From Amycolatopsis thermoflava N1165 (lineage in GTDB: Bacteria; Actinomycetota; Actinomycetes; Mycobacteriales; Pseudonocardiaceae): a DNA stretch of 64,000 nucleotides. Where the stretch lies: the NCBI RefSeq assembly GCF_000473265.1, contig NZ_KI421511.1, positions 6,058,360 through 6,122,359 of the forward strand, in the 5' to 3' direction. The position numbers were made by a program, and so were the translations under genes. This document shows, piece after piece, positions 63,450 to 64,000 of this stretch. Within the stretch, counting starts at the first letter, position 1. Each line of letters opens with the position of its first letter. A model generated the notes under the pieces. It saw nothing but the letters and a program-made list of their open reading frames with translations, made no database searches and was not told where the DNA came from.

Positions 63450-64000
63450 ATGGCGAACGTAAAAGGCAAGGTCGTGCTCATCACCGGAGCTGCGCGCGGC
63501 ATTGGCGCCGGGCTCGCGGAGCGTCTCGCGGCTCGGGGGGCCAAGGTTGCCCTCGTCGGGCTCGAAGCGGACGAACAGCGCAAGGTCGCGGAACGCATCG
63601 GGGACTCCGCCAAGGCCTGGGAAGCCGACGTGACCGACTGGGCCGCCCTCGAAAAGGCCACCGCGGGCGTGGTCGAGCACTTCGGCGGCATCGACATCGT
63701 CATCGCCAACGCGGGTATCGCCACCACGGGCTTCGTCCGCTCCGTCGACCCCGCGGCATTCGAAAAGGTCATCGAGGTCGACCTGCTCGGCGTGTGGCGC
63801 ACCTTCCGCGTCACGCTGCCCCACGTCATCGAGCGCCGCGGGTACCTGCTGGCGATCTCCTCCCTCGCGGCGATCACCCACGCCCCCGGGATGGCCAACT
63901 ACGCCGCCGCGAAGGCCGGCGTCGAGGCGTTCTGCAACAGCCTCCGCGCCGAGGTCGCCCACCTGGGCGTCAAGGTCGGCGTCGCCCACCCGACCTGGAT
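63450..64000 (+). CDS. SDR family oxidoreductase (5' part)
   Basis: The gene runs off the right edge; 183 codons are visible. Classical SDR: V-L-I-T-G-A-A-R-G-I-G-A-G-L (cofactor), N-A-G-I-A near 90, catalytic Ser in L-A-I-S-S-L-A-A-I and Y-A-A-A-K-A-G-V (YxxxK). The group is near actinobacterial SDRs called short-chain dehydrogenases of unknown substrate. ATG 63450 begins M-A-N-V-K-G-K-V-V. It has its own promoter region with an operator-like repeat. Confidence 0.9.
   Translation, partial: MANVKGKVVLITGAARGIGAGLAERLAARGAKVALVGLEADEQRKVAERIGDSAKAWEADVTDWAALEKATAGVVEHFGGIDIVIANAGIATTGFVRSVDPAAFEKVIEVDLLGVWRTFRVTLPHVIERRGYLLAISSLAAITHAPGMANYAAAKAGVEAFCNSLRAEVAHLGVKVGVAHPTW

Overview
The window reads as chromosome of a very GC-rich actinomycete, most likely Pseudonocardiaceae (Amycolatopsis-like). 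The basis is strong G/C bias at third codon positions, frequent GTG starts and 4-bp GTGA/ATGA overlaps, type VII (ESX) accessory genes, F420-type luciferase-like oxidoreductases, a SigE-family sigma factor, DUF3558/DUF3151/DUF2334 proteins, and a gene order around purA and fba that recalls mycobacteria. No rRNA, tRNA, CRISPR array, insertion sequence or clear prophage was seen.

Layout. 0-4.8 kb: end of a T7SS-associated gene, two tandem secreted GH25 lysozymes, a membrane protein, and a divergent XRE-cupin regulator/GNAT pair sharing an operator-like direct repeat. 5-11.7 kb: purL and purSQ, separated by an opposite-strand heterodimeric ABC exporter. 12.2-17.4 kb: a catabolic block (MFS importer, U32-like barrel protein, ketoglutarate semialdehyde dehydrogenase-like enzyme, IclR regulator) with three similar operator-like palindromes, then an L,D-transpeptidase. 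17.4-18.1 kb: a structured region encoding a 57-residue Cys-rich membrane protein. 18.1-25.4 kb: aldehyde dehydrogenase, MFS, ArsR-type regulator, metallo-hydrolase, DUF2334 deacetylase, SDR, WYL regulator. 25.4-26.2 kb: repeat array. 26.2-32.6 kb: purB with a TetR gene, a SigE-family sigma factor and its membrane partner, threonine aldolase, HAD hydrolase, small membrane protein, aminotransferase.

33.1-39.0 kb is an ESX accessory locus on the minus strand: a helical ESX-type protein, a DUF3558 lipoprotein, a PPE-like protein, EspG, a second small helical protein, and a WXG-transglycosylase fusion split by a 360-residue intein at its active site. No membrane-core ecc genes are present. 39.1-40.4 kb is purD, broken in this sequence by an apparent 2-bp expansion of a GC run. 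40.5-45.4 kb: secreted GDPD, DHA2 MFS, a minisatellite, Na+/H+ antiporter. 45.4-50.4 kb: three-subunit molybdenum hydroxylase, LLM oxidoreductase, OsmC. 50.4-60.3 kb: purA, a conserved protein, secreted HNH nuclease, FAD protein, TetR/lipase pair, DUF3151, membrane protein, class II aldolase. 60.4-64 kb: second LLM oxidoreductase, aldo/keto reductase, a 1.2-kb repeat-filled gene desert, and the start of an SDR gene.

Themes. Five regions carry de novo purine and AMP genes (purL, purSQ, purB, purD, purA). Secreted cell-wall enzymes recur (two GH25, L,D-transpeptidase, ESX-linked transglycosylase). Three distant intergenic arrays (25.5, 43.4 and 62.6 kb) are built from related short GCGAG..CTCGC-type units, suggesting one dispersed repeat family. 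The most notable single object is the intein in the ESX-linked transglycosylase.
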